The position numbers were made by a program, and so were the translations under genes. The notes under the pieces are model-generated. The model was not told where the DNA came from. It ran no database searches and was given only the letters and a program-made list of their open reading frames with translations. From positions 1 to 64,000 of the forward strand of contig CAJWQJ010000010.1 in assembly GCA_913045315.1 (NCBI GenBank): 64,000 bases of DNA, written 5' to 3'. The number at the start of each line of letters is the position of its first letter. Within the stretch, counting starts at the first letter, position 1. Positions 26,473 to 34,977 of this stretch are shown here, in pieces. Source of the stretch: an uncultured Chloroflexota bacterium. Lineage in GTDB: Bacteria; Chloroflexota; Dehalococcoidia; Lucifugimonadales; UBA1127.

Positions 26473-26496
26473 TTGTGAGCGTTTTCACGTTCACAA
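26473..26496 (+). promoter_or_regulatory. Near-perfect dyad at the transcription start (operator candidate)
   Basis: TTGTGAGCGT (26473-26482) and ACGTTCACAA (26487-26496) pair with one mismatch around TTTC. The dyad covers the expected start of transcription, where a repressor would block initiation. It resembles LacI/GntR-type half-sites only loosely. Confidence 0.45.
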
Positions 26497-26523
26497 TAAC
26501 TACTATACTTGAGGAGGCTATTT

Positions 26524-28332
26524 ATGAAGCCGTATAAATTGTTACTGGCTGCGGGCGTATTATTACTTAGTATGTTTGTAGTCGCTTGTGGAGGATCAGA
26601 TGATGATTCATCATCTAGCTCTACTGCAGCAAGTTCTTCTAGCACATCATCTGCTGCTGCTACTAGCTCGAGTTCTTCCACTACAGCTGAGGAAACAAAA
26701 TCCGAAGCAACTGAGGCTAAAGCGGAGGCCAGCGAAGCGGCTTCTTCAGACACCTCCACTGCAGCTGCACCTAGTAGTGCAAGCTCAGCAAAACCAAAAG
26801 AAGGTGGAGTTTACAAGTTCCAGACTACAAGTCCTCGAATTGGTCAAGATCCGATCAATACAACAGGAACTGGTTATTTCTACAACTGGGGCCAAGGCCT
26901 AAGCACTCTGCTCCGATACAAGATCGGTCAAGAATATGCTGTAGAAGCATATGAAGTGCAAGCTGACCTTGTTAACAAGTGGGAACAGCCTGCTTCTAAC
27001 GAATATATTATGCATATCGATCCTGCTGCAAAATGGCATAATGTTGCTCCAACAAATGGCCGATCATTTACAGCTGATGATGCTGTGTTCTCAATCAAAC
27101 GACTTGCAAGTCAGGATTCCAGACATAGTGGTTACTGGATGGACTTAAAGAGCGTTGAAAAGATTGATGATTCTTCCTTTAAGGTGACTTTGACTGCACC
27201 AGCTGCTGACTTCTTAGCTCTTACAGCCTTCGGATTTAACAAGATGATGGCTCCAGATGCTGTTGAAGCAGGTGGCGGAAACTTGCAGAACGGTCCTCAA
27301 GTAGGTACTGGTGAGTGGTTAGTCGATTGTGAAGTCGACGTACAATGTATCTACAAGAAGAACCCAACAGCTCACTTGAAGAACGAGCACGGTCAGACAA
27401 TTCCATATTTGGACGAAATGCGTAACGTCATTATTCCTGACGTTCAGGCACGATTCGCTGCTTTCCGAAGTCAGTTAATCGACCAGCACACATTGACTCC
27501 TGAACAGAAAATGGTTATCGATGCTAAGTATCCACAAGTGGATATTCTTAAAGCAAAGAGCTATTCCGGTCGTATGATTCACTTCCGAAACGACCAACCT
27601 CCATTTGACGACAAACGTGTTCGAAGGGCTGTATCCAAAGCCATTGACCGTCAAGAAATTATTGACGTGTTGAACGACGGAAAAGGATTCTTCTCCTATT
27701 CCATGGTTCAGCCAAATGAAAATGCATATCTTTCCCAGGAAAGATTTGCTAAAGAGTATGTTCAAGACATAGCCGAGTGTAAGTCTCTCTTAGCAGAGGC
27801 AGGATATCCTGATGGGTTAAAGACAATGATTTGGATTGCAAACTACTCTGAAAACTATGTTGCAACTGTTGAGCTCGTTCAACAGCAATTGTTGGAATGT
27901 GGAATTGAAGTAGAACTTTATATCCATGACCGAGCAACATACCTTGCATCCGTATTCACCCGACACGGAACATTTGAAGGAATGGCCTATGGACCACAAG
28001 GTACGTTCACAGCTGACGCATGGTTGAATGCCTACTATCACTCAGATGGTGGTCGAAACTCTGGTCACGTTAACGACCCTGAGTTGGACAAGATGATCGT
28101 TGCTCAACATCAGGAGTTGGATGTTGATGTACGAACAAAGATGATGCTTGATATCCAAGAGTATCTTCTCGATCAAAACTACCAGCTTGTGATCATGGGT
28201 GCAGTAAGTGATTATGCATACTGGCCATGGATTCAAGGCCAAGCATTCTCAGCTGGTTCAGACTACCCTGGCGGTCGAATCTACCAGTACTTCTGGGTTG
28301 ATCCGGACAAAGAAGCTGAATTTAGAAAATAA
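26524..28332 (+). CDS. ABC transporter substrate-binding lipoprotein, family 5 (paralog 1)
   Basis: 602 residues. A lipoprotein signal peptide ends in the lipobox FVVAC (Cys22), followed by a 70-residue Ser/Thr/Ala/Glu-rich linker (about 24-95) and an SBP_bac_5 (oligopeptide/nickel-type) binding domain: GGVYKFQTTSPRIGQDPINT, the NGRSFTADDAVFSIKRL family signature and KAIDRQEIIDVL. It is anchored outside the membrane and delivers ligand to the permeases at 30.6-32.5 kb. ATG 26524 is 6 nt after GAGGAGG; an upstream in-frame TTG is not the start. It is strongly similar to the next gene (paralogs). The ligand is unknown. Confidence 0.93.
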   Translation: MKPYKLLLAAGVLLLSMFVVACGGSDDDSSSSSTAASSSSTSSAAATSSSSSTTAEETKSEATEAKAEASEAASSDTSTAAAPSSASSAKPKEGGVYKFQTTSPRIGQDPINTTGTGYFYNWGQGLSTLLRYKIGQEYAVEAYEVQADLVNKWEQPASNEYIMHIDPAAKWHNVAPTNGRSFTADDAVFSIKRLASQDSRHSGYWMDLKSVEKIDDSSFKVTLTAPAADFLALTAFGFNKMMAPDAVEAGGGNLQNGPQVGTGEWLVDCEVDVQCIYKKNPTAHLKNEHGQTIPYLDEMRNVIIPDVQARFAAFRSQLIDQHTLTPEQKMVIDAKYPQVDILKAKSYSGRMIHFRNDQPPFDDKRVRRAVSKAIDRQEIIDVLNDGKGFFSYSMVQPNENAYLSQERFAKEYVQDIAECKSLLAEAGYPDGLKTMIWIANYSENYVATVELVQQQLLECGIEVELYIHDRATYLASVFTRHGTFEGMAYGPQGTFTADAWLNAYYHSDGGRNSGHVNDPELDKMIVAQHQELDVDVRTKMMLDIQEYLLDQNYQLVIMGAVSDYAYWPWIQGQAFSAGSDYPGGRIYQYFWVDPDKEAEFRK

Positions 28333-28346
28333 ATTCTAAATAGATT

Positions 28347-28390
28347 AAACAAAAAGAAAGCCCTCAAAATTGAGGGCTTTCTTTTTGTTT
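28347..28390 (+). terminator. Strong rho-independent terminator
   Basis: A perfect 20-bp stem (28347-28366 / 28371-28390, GC core AAGCCCTCA/TGAGGGCTT) with loop AAAT and a T-rich descending arm. It separates the two paralogous binding-protein genes into independent transcripts. Confidence 0.95.
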
Positions 28391-28431
28391 ATAGAAATGA
28401 ATATAATTTAATATTATTACAACACTTATAC

Positions 28432-28461
28432 TTGACCTCTCCAATAGTCCCATGCTATGAT
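28432..28461 (+). promoter_or_regulatory. Promoter of the second binding-protein gene
   Basis: TTGACC (28432-28437), 18 nt, then an extended -10 TGCTATGAT (28453-28461). A roughly 100-nt untranslated leader follows. Confidence 0.65.
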
Positions 28462-28465
28462 GCCG

Positions 28466-28495
28466 TATCTTTTTCGGGGTTTAAATGAAAAGATA
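28466..28495 (+). promoter_or_regulatory. Leader hairpin upstream of the second binding-protein gene
   Basis: TATCTTTTTC (28466-28475) can pair with GAAAAGATA (28487-28495) around an 11-nt loop at the 5' end of the leader. The leader also contains GGGCACCTG and CACCCGGG. It might stabilise the mRNA; no known riboswitch is recognised. Confidence 0.35.
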
Positions 28496-28571
28496 GGCCT
28501 TGGGCACCTGTAAATTATCACCCGGGACTGTGGAAATTCTAGTAAACAATATATTAGATGCGGAGGACACT

Positions 28572-30416
28572 ATGCGGAAATTCAGGTTACTTGCCCCGGC
28601 ATTGCTTGCAAGTGGTATGCTCGCCATGCTTCTCATTATGGGTTGTGGTGGATCAGATGATGATTCGACAACAACTTCAACTACCACTGAAAGTAGTAGT
28701 GCTGCTTCTACTGCAGCAAGTTCATCAAGCTCAACTAGCGAAGCTGCAGCTGAAACCAAAGAAGAAGCAAAGGCAGAAGCTACAACAGCAACAACTACTG
28801 AAACAACTAGTGCAGCTGCACCTGCGGCGACTTCAGGAGATGTGGCTCAACCTCAGTATGGTGGGGAATGGACATTCCAGTCCACAAGTCCTCGAATTGG
28901 TCAGGATCCCATTAATACAACGGGAACTGGTTACTTCTACAACTGGGGAACTGCACTAAGTTCACTCCTCCGTTATAAAATGGACCCTTCAATATGTTCT
29001 GGCTGTTATGAAATCATTGGAGATCTTGCAGATTCATGGACTGTTGATGGACTTGATGTAACACTTCATATAAATCCGGATGCTAAGTGGCAAGGATCCG
29101 GTGCACCTACGGTCGCTGGTCTAAATGGACGTAACTTTACGGCTGAAGATGCTGTTTTTGGTGTAAAACGTTTAGCAGGTGAAGGATCATATCACGTTGG
29201 TTATTGGGCTGCGATGGAAAGCGTTTCAGCTGATGGTGATAACGTTAAATTCAAACTTAAATATCCTTCAGCTACCTTTATTCCTAACGTCGCATACGGA
29301 TTTAATAAAATGAGCGCTCCTGAAGCAGTTGATGCAGGGGGCGGAAACTTACAAAATGGACCAACGATTGGAACGTCTGGATTCACCGTTGACTGTGAAG
29401 TCGATGTTCAGTGTGTTTATACAAGAAACCCTGACTTCCACTTGTCAGACGACAATGGAAATCAATTACCGTATCTATCTCAGGCAAGGAATATAATAAT
29501 TCCTGACGTACAGGCACGATTTGCAGCCTTCAGAGCAAGGAAATTGGATACTCATGGAATCACTGCAGAACAACGTATAATTATTGACAGGCAATATCCC
29601 GAGATACAAAATGACGAGATAAAACACTATGGCTCTTGGTTCATTCACTTCAGAAATGACCAAGCTCCATGGAATGACAAACGGGTAAGGCAGGCAGTTT
29701 CAAAATCAATAGATCGTCAGGAAATATACGACACAATCTATGGTGGACTTGCCCATATGAGTCTAGCTATGGCAATGCCCGCCGCAGAAGCATACCTTCC
29801 TCAAGAAGAATTTAAGAAAGCTTGGAAGCGAGACTGCACTGAAGCTAAATCATTACTTACTGCTGCTGGATTCCCCGATGGTTTGGATGCTAAGTTCTGG
29901 GTAGCAAATTACTCTGAAACCACCATTGCAGTAGTTGAATTAATGCAACAACAACTGAAGGAATGTGGAATACGAATTGAACTCTTTATTCATGACCGTG
30001 CAACATACTTAGCACGTGTATTTACCCGACACGGGGAATTCGAGGACATGGCATACGGTCCTCAAGGAATTTTTACAGCTGACCAGTGGCTTAGTGCATA
30101 CTACCACTCCGAAGGGGGAAGAAATTCAAGTTGGACAGATGACCCTGAGTTAGACAAGATGATTGATGCACAAAGACAGCAAATGGATCCAGCAAAACGA
30201 AACCAAGAACTCTTGGATATTCAAGCCTATCTTTTAGATCAAACATATCAAGCTGTTATTCTTACAGGATATTCGAGAACATCCCATCAACCATATATTA
30301 AGAACTATGCCTACTCATCTGGACTCGATTATCCAGGCCGACGACATGTTGAACACATTTGGGTAGATAAAGACGAATATCTAACTTACCGAAACGAAAA
30401 GGAATGGATAGACTGA
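28572..30416 (+). CDS. ABC transporter substrate-binding lipoprotein, family 5 (paralog 2)
   Basis: 614 residues with the same plan as the preceding gene: signal peptide with lipobox LLIMGC (Cys25), a low-complexity Ser/Thr/Ala/Glu linker (about 30-100), then an SBP_bac_5 domain sharing long near-identical segments with paralog 1 (for example TSPRIGQDPINTTGTGYFYN). Extra cysteines appear (SICSGCYEI; an insert GAPTVAGLNGRNF). ATG 28572 is 5 nt after CGGAGGA. The tandem copy has its own promoter and terminator, suggesting different expression or ligand range. It probably works with the downstream permeases. Confidence 0.93.
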   Translation: MRKFRLLAPALLASGMLAMLLIMGCGGSDDDSTTTSTTTESSSAASTAASSSSSTSEAAAETKEEAKAEATTATTTETTSAAAPAATSGDVAQPQYGGEWTFQSTSPRIGQDPINTTGTGYFYNWGTALSSLLRYKMDPSICSGCYEIIGDLADSWTVDGLDVTLHINPDAKWQGSGAPTVAGLNGRNFTAEDAVFGVKRLAGEGSYHVGYWAAMESVSADGDNVKFKLKYPSATFIPNVAYGFNKMSAPEAVDAGGGNLQNGPTIGTSGFTVDCEVDVQCVYTRNPDFHLSDDNGNQLPYLSQARNIIIPDVQARFAAFRARKLDTHGITAEQRIIIDRQYPEIQNDEIKHYGSWFIHFRNDQAPWNDKRVRQAVSKSIDRQEIYDTIYGGLAHMSLAMAMPAAEAYLPQEEFKKAWKRDCTEAKSLLTAAGFPDGLDAKFWVANYSETTIAVVELMQQQLKECGIRIELFIHDRATYLARVFTRHGEFEDMAYGPQGIFTADQWLSAYYHSEGGRNSSWTDDPELDKMIDAQRQQMDPAKRNQELLDIQAYLLDQTYQAVILTGYSRTSHQPYIKNYAYSSGLDYPGRRHVEHIWVDKDEYLTYRNEKEWID

Positions 30417-30440
30417 TACATAAAATAAATAAAGTATTTC

Positions 30441-30476
30441 AACAAGCCCCAAAAGAATTTTCTTCTGGGGCTTGTT
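30441..30476 (+). terminator. Terminator between binding protein and permease genes
   Basis: AACAAGCCCC (30441-30450) pairs with GGGGCTTGTT (30467-30476), and the inner AAAAGAA/TTCTTCT nearly extends the stem. It probably causes partial termination, so that the binding protein is made in excess over the permeases. Confidence 0.85.
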
Positions 30477-30500
30477 TCGTATATAGAAATCAAGTATGAT
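30472..30500 (+). promoter_or_regulatory. Candidate promoter of the permease genes
   Basis: TATGAT (30495-30500) has TTGTTT 17 nt upstream (30472-30477), overlapping the terminator arm. The segment TATGATGCC also occurs at the promoter of the preceding binding-protein gene. Confidence 0.4.
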
Positions 30501-30557
30501 GCCCTGAGGCAAAATATCATATATTGTATTTGATAAATTATATTTGGAGCTGAAGAG

Positions 30558-31514
30558 ATGCAAACGTACATACTTCGAAGGGTTTTACTAATGATACCAA
30601 CCTTGATGTTGGTGGCTATAGGTATATTTGTTCTTACACACCTCATGCCTGGTGATGTAATCATGATTCAACTAGAAGGAGCTGCTTCATTTACTCCGGA
30701 ACAATACGAAAGTATTAAGAAAGAATTAGGCATGGACAAGCCATACATTTACCAAATGGGCAAATGGCTATGGGGATTAACTCATCTAGATATGGGAAAT
30801 TCCCTTTGGAATAACAAACCTGTTACTGAAGAAATATTCTCTAGGTTACCCACCACGCTGCAACTGGCATTCATGGCGTTTATCGTTTCATCGGTTCTTG
30901 GCATAGTTTTTGGCGTAGTTGCAGCCATTCGACAAGACACAATGTTAGACCATGTAACCAGAATATTCGCTGTAGGTGGATTATCCTTACCAGACTTCTG
31001 GGTGGGAACATTAATCATTCTTCTCCCAATAATTTGGTTCAACTGGGGATTCCAGACTACTTACGCCGATCCTTGGGAAGACTTTGGTAGAAATATGCAG
31101 CTTATGGTTCCTGCTGCTACTGCTATTGGCGTTAGAGCTTCGGCAAGCGTAATGCGTCTTACAAGAACCACTATGCTTGAAGTGCTTCGAAATGATTTCA
31201 TTCGAACAGCACATGCTAAGGGATTACGAGAAAGAATGGTTATTTATCGACATGCACTGAGAAATGCTCTTATTCCTGTTGTTACAGTAATGGGAACACA
31301 GTTAAGTCGACTACTTGGTGGTACTGTTATTGTTGAAATGCTTTTTGCAATACCAGGAGTAGGCAGATTACTGCTGGACTCTATTACCCAAAGAGATTTG
31401 ACTCAAGTACAAGGCAACATAATGGTTATTGCTGGAATATTCATCATGATGAATTTAATTGTAGATATTTCATACGGTTTCCTAGATCCTCGGATCAGGT
31501 ATGGCCGACTTTAA
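30558..31514 (+). CDS. ABC transporter permease, DppB/OppB type
   Basis: A 318-residue inner-membrane permease with six hydrophobic segments. The N terminus LRRVLLMIPTLMLVAIGIFVLTHLMPGD is the typical DppB start, and the EAA loop reads HALRNALIPVVTVMGTQLSRLLGG. It forms the translocation channel with the DppC-type permease 18 nt downstream. GGAG lies 8 nt upstream of the ATG. The two ATPase subunits are not in this window. Confidence 0.94.
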   Translation: MQTYILRRVLLMIPTLMLVAIGIFVLTHLMPGDVIMIQLEGAASFTPEQYESIKKELGMDKPYIYQMGKWLWGLTHLDMGNSLWNNKPVTEEIFSRLPTTLQLAFMAFIVSSVLGIVFGVVAAIRQDTMLDHVTRIFAVGGLSLPDFWVGTLIILLPIIWFNWGFQTTYADPWEDFGRNMQLMVPAATAIGVRASASVMRLTRTTMLEVLRNDFIRTAHAKGLRERMVIYRHALRNALIPVVTVMGTQLSRLLGGTVIVEMLFAIPGVGRLLLDSITQRDLTQVQGNIMVIAGIFIMMNLIVDISYGFLDPRIRYGRL

Positions 31515-31532
31515 ACATCGAGGTATAGTATT

Positions 31533-32459
31533 ATGGCTCAAGAACAAGTAATTGACACACTGCAAGAAAGAGGAAATCCACCATTCTTGCAAAGATTTAT
31601 TAAAAGCACGCTTCGTTTCATTAAAAAGAAACCTGTAGGGGCGTTTGGTGCGTTGCTTATGATAATCATGATTTTTTGTGCTGGTACAGCACAATGGATA
31701 TCTCCATATGATCCATATCAAGTACATCCACGCGATCGAATAACAGGAACATTCGAAAGAGGTGAAGATACTGGCAACTACTATATCCTAGGAACAGATG
31801 AAATCGGAAGAGATCTACTTAGTAGGACCATTTATGGTGCACGGACTTCAGTTACTGTTTCATTCTTAGCAATCATTATAGGAACCACTACAGGTTCAGT
31901 TATAGGAATGGTATCGGCCTTCTTTGGAGGTAAATTCGACTTAGTCATTCAACGTATTATTGATGCGATGTTCGCATTCCCCCTACTAATTTTCGCATTG
32001 GCAATTGTATCAGTAGTAGGACAAAGCATGATGAATGTTGTGATGGCGCTTGCAATCGTTTTGATACCAAGTGTGGCGAGAACTGTTCGAGGAGCAGCAC
32101 TATCAGTAATGGAAATGCCATACATGGAATCATGCAGGACAATTGGTGCCAGTACATTCAGAACTGTAGCATTACATTTAATGCCGAATGTAACAGCAGT
32201 AATAATCGTTTTGGCATCCATTCAACTTGGATCAGCAATTATTGTAGAAGCAAGTTTAAGTTTCTTAGGATTAGGAACACCTCCTCCAACACCATCATGG
32301 GGTGCTATGCTCAGTGGTAGTAGTAGGAACTTCTTGGAAATAGCTCCTCACATGGCAATCATTCCTGGAATGGCGATTAGCATGGCTGTTCTAGGTATCA
32401 ACCTTCTTGGTGATGCAATCCGAGACCTTTGGGACCCACGAATGCGTGGAAGTCAGTAA
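31533..32459 (+). CDS. ABC transporter permease, DppC/OppC type
   Basis: A 308-residue permease. The cytoplasmic N terminus contains the OppC_N segment (KPVGAFGALLMIIMIFCAGTAQWISPYDPY). LGTDEIGRDLLSRTIYGARTS is the family hallmark before the channel domain, and the EAA loop is near ALHLMPNVTAVIIVL. It pairs with the upstream DppB-type subunit. It ends at an exceptionally long terminator hairpin. Confidence 0.94.
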   Translation: MAQEQVIDTLQERGNPPFLQRFIKSTLRFIKKKPVGAFGALLMIIMIFCAGTAQWISPYDPYQVHPRDRITGTFERGEDTGNYYILGTDEIGRDLLSRTIYGARTSVTVSFLAIIIGTTTGSVIGMVSAFFGGKFDLVIQRIIDAMFAFPLLIFALAIVSVVGQSMMNVVMALAIVLIPSVARTVRGAALSVMEMPYMESCRTIGASTFRTVALHLMPNVTAVIIVLASIQLGSAIIVEASLSFLGLGTPPPTPSWGAMLSGSSRNFLEIAPHMAIIPGMAISMAVLGINLLGDAIRDLWDPRMRGSQ

Positions 32460-32470
32460 TTAAACTTCAA

Positions 32471-32527
32471 TAGTAATAGATATAAAAAAGACCCTGCTGA
32501 GCAGGGTCTTTTTTATATCTATTACTA
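32471..32527. terminator. 27-bp perfect terminator hairpin
   Basis: The arms 32471-32497 and 32501-32527 are perfectly complementary over 27 bp around a 3-nt loop (TGA). The GC core is GACCCTGC/GCAGGGTC, flanked by A6/T6, so it can end transcription from either side. It separates the convergent permease and bifunctional-nuclease genes. Confidence 0.95.
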
Positions 32528-32542
32528 TCAATTTATTATCTG

Positions 32543-33109
32543 TTAAACACCACCAGGTTTATCTTTTTCCAAGTCATCTAAATTTAGCCCTTCAATGAAA
32601 TCACGGAACGCAGACATGTTTTTGATTTCCTCTTCGTCCACAGACGTATCAATAACACCATCATCATCCTCTTCAAGGTTTCGAATTGACTTACCCAACT
32701 CAGAATCAATTGATACCCCGGCTTTATCTAGGACTGATTCTGAAGCAAATATTTGTGCCTTGGATCGTATAGCCAACGCAATTGCATCACTAGGTCGTGA
32801 GTCAATACTTATCTGTTCGCCATTAGATCCTTGCACAACAATCTGTGCATAAAACGTATCATTTTCAAGATCTGTAATAAGTATATGTATAATTTTCCCA
32901 CCAAGAGTTGAAATAATATTTCCCATAAGATCATGACTCATTGGTCGAGTTACAGTTATATTCTGCAGCTTAACAGCAATAGCCTCCGCTTCATGAGGGC
33001 CAATCCAAATAGGAAGATATCGATCACCTTCTTTTTCCTTAAGAATTACCACGCGCTGGTAATTCATCAAGCTCACTCTTATACTATCAACGGAAATTTC
33101 TAACAACAC
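32543..33109 (-). CDS. Bifunctional nuclease family protein (DUF151)
   Basis: 188 residues. The N-terminal two-thirds is the BFN/DUF151 domain: YLPIWIGPHEAEAIAVKL, RPMSHDLM and SIDSRPSDAIALAIR are its conserved blocks. The last 45 residues are acidic (EEDDDGVIDTSVDEEE). Plant and bacterial members are reported to have DNase/RNase activity, but the physiological role is unclear. It lies downstream of the ribosomal operon with a 104-nt gap in which I see no clear terminator. Confidence 0.88.
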   Translation of the reverse strand: MLLEISVDSIRVSLMNYQRVVILKEKEGDRYLPIWIGPHEAEAIAVKLQNITVTRPMSHDLMGNIISTLGGKIIHILITDLENDTFYAQIVVQGSNGEQISIDSRPSDAIALAIRSKAQIFASESVLDKAGVSIDSELGKSIRNLEEDDDGVIDTSVDEEEIKNMSAFRDFIEGLNLDDLEKDKPGGV

Positions 33110-33213
33110 AAACTCCTAATAATTAATTGAAGATTTTAGCTAGAAAATTAATATTGTGTCAAATTCATAACCTACCATAAATACTTATCAATATCCCCAA
33201 TGATTCGTTGAAT

Positions 33214-33618
33214 TTAACGCTTAGTATATTGAGGTGCGCGTCTTGCACGCTTTAATCCATATTTTTTTCGTTCTTTGATCCGATCATCTCTAGTCAATAA
33301 CCCGTATGAACGAAGGGCAGATCTATACGATGGATCATAGGCTAAAAGTGCTTTTGCAATTCCATGTCGTAATGCATCGCCCCAAGCTGATATTCCTCCA
33401 CCATGAATCTTTGCAACAATTGAAAACTTGCCCAGCATATTCACAACCCGAAGAGGACTTAGTGCTTCAGTTCTCCAAGGTTCCCATGGAATAGCATCCT
33501 CAATTGTACGTCCATTAATAGCGATAGCGCTTCCTTCCGGATAGAGTCGAACCTGAGCAACAGCAGTTTTCCTCTTGCCAGTACCATAGTAATAAACTGA
33601 TGTATTCTCTGATGTCAT
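33214..33618 (-). CDS. rpsI: Ribosomal protein S9
   Basis: A 134-residue S9. The conserved start YYGTGKRKTAVAQVRL, the GGGISAWGDALRHGIAKAL block and the basic C-terminal tail KKYGLKRARRAPQYTKR (which reaches the P-site tRNA) are all intact. It is the last gene of the superoperon, 13 nt after rplM, the conserved rplM-rpsI pair. Confidence 0.97.
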   Translation of the reverse strand: MTSENTSVYYYGTGKRKTAVAQVRLYPEGSAIAINGRTIEDAIPWEPWRTEALSPLRVVNMLGKFSIVAKIHGGGISAWGDALRHGIAKALLAYDPSYRSALRSYGLLTRDDRIKERKKYGLKRARRAPQYTKR

Positions 33619-33631
33619 TTAATAAATCTCC

Positions 33632-34111
33632 TCATCCGTTCAATATCTCATTTAATTCTTTGGCTTCAGTGGTACCATAGCCAGCAATTTGTGCAACATG
33701 TGGATTGCTGAAACCAGAATAAATTTTTAATCGTTTGAGCATTTGCTTACTCAAGGTGTTTTTAGGCAACATACCTCGTACAGCTAACTCTACAACCTTG
33801 GTAGGGTTTTTCTGAAGTAATTCCTCAGTAGTGAGTTCACGCATTCCTCCAGGATATCCGCTGTGAAAGTAATGTTTTCTTTGCAAGATTTTTTTCCCAG
33901 TAAGAAATACCTTTGATGCATTAACTACAACTACAAAATCACCTGTGTTTATATTTGGGGTATAAATCGAACGGTGTTTACCTTGAAGAACTTTAGAAAT
34001 TTGAACAGCCATTCTTCCAAGTGGTTGTTTTGATGCATCAAAAAGATGCCATTGGGGATGTAAATCTTTAGGTTTTGCCACATAAGTTTTTTTACTTTTT
34101 ACTGCTACCAT
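33632..34111 (-). CDS. rplM: Ribosomal protein L13
   Basis: A 159-residue L13, an early-assembling 50S protein. WHLFDASKQPLGRMAVQISKVLQGK, FVVVVNASKVFLTGKK and the AVRGMLPKNTLSKQMLKRL motif are diagnostic. It is slightly longer than the usual 142-145 residues because of a C-terminal extension. It lies between truA and rpsI. Confidence 0.97.
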   Translation of the reverse strand: MVAVKSKKTYVAKPKDLHPQWHLFDASKQPLGRMAVQISKVLQGKHRSIYTPNINTGDFVVVVNASKVFLTGKKILQRKHYFHSGYPGGMRELTTEELLQKNPTKVVELAVRGMLPKNTLSKQMLKRLKIYSGFSNPHVAQIAGYGTTEAKELNEILNG

Positions 34112-34135
34112 TTGTTCAACCTTCTATTATGACTT

Positions 34136-34960
34136 TCAACTCGCCAAAACATCTTGGCGTTTAAATAATTTATTATCAAGAAACAATGACTCTGGATATG
34201 TTACTTTCTCTAAATATAAACCCTTAGCAGGAAGCATAGGAGGGCGAATACTACCTAAAGGTATGTTTATAAAACGATTTACTTCATCCAAGTTACTATA
34301 AGAAAGACCTACTCGCAAAACCAAACCAGCCATATTTCTTACTTGATGACGAAAAAAGGCATTAGCTTCGAAATATAATTCAACTTTATTCTCACGCTGC
34401 ACTACGTCTGCATTTATTATATTCCTAACAGTATTCATACTTTTATCAACACCACTACCAGCAAAATTTCGAAAATCATGTTCGCCAATAAATAAATTCA
34501 TAGCATCCGACATTTTCTGAATGTTTATTGGTGAATTAACAAAGTAGGAGAATCTATTATCAAAAACTGATTCTGATAAGCCGTTGGAAATTATATATCT
34601 ATAACTACGCTTTATAGCATCTCTACGAGGATCAAAATTATTATTAGTTTCGCGTAATGATTGTATTTTGATATCTCTAGGGAGCCGAGAATTCAAAGCA
34701 CGTTTTATAACTTCTAAGGAATAATCAACGTCAAGTGAAAATGCAATGACTTGACCAGAAGCATGGACACCAGCATCAGTACGCCCAGCAGATGTAATTT
34801 GAACAGGGGAACCTATCAGATTTTCAAAACAATGTTCTATTTCGCCTTGAATAGTCAAAAACTCAGTTTGTCTTTGAAAACCTTTATAGGACGTTCCATC
34901 ATATTCAACAATACCAGCAAAACGTCGGGAATTTTCAATTATTGAAGATTCTTTACTCAT
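34136..34960 (-). CDS. truA: tRNA pseudouridine(38-40) synthase TruA
   Basis: A 274-residue enzyme isomerising uridines 38-40 of the tRNA anticodon stem. The catalytic Asp is in SAGRTDAGVHASGQV (about residue 62). Other family blocks are VEYDGTSYKGFQRQ, FNPRRDAIKRSYRY-type DPRRDAIKRSYRYII, and FFRHQVRNMAGLVLRVG. It sits between rplQ and rplM, as in many Gram-positive and Chloroflexota genomes. The start has AAGGA nearby. Confidence 0.96.
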   Translation of the reverse strand: MSKESSIIENSRRFAGIVEYDGTSYKGFQRQTEFLTIQGEIEHCFENLIGSPVQITSAGRTDAGVHASGQVIAFSLDVDYSLEVIKRALNSRLPRDIKIQSLRETNNNFDPRRDAIKRSYRYIISNGLSESVFDNRFSYFVNSPINIQKMSDAMNLFIGEHDFRNFAGSGVDKSMNTVRNIINADVVQRENKVELYFEANAFFRHQVRNMAGLVLRVGLSYSNLDEVNRFINIPLGSIRPPMLPAKGLYLEKVTYPESLFLDNKLFKRQDVLAS

Positions 34961-34977
34961 TAATTCCTTTTTTATCT

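Noticed and set aside
26588-26902. Gln/Leu-rich + strand frames inside both binding-protein genes
   Set aside because: They arise from the alternate frame of the repetitive Ser/Thr/Ala linker (GCA/AGC/TCT codons). The in-phase lipoprotein frame has a signal peptide and a domain hit.
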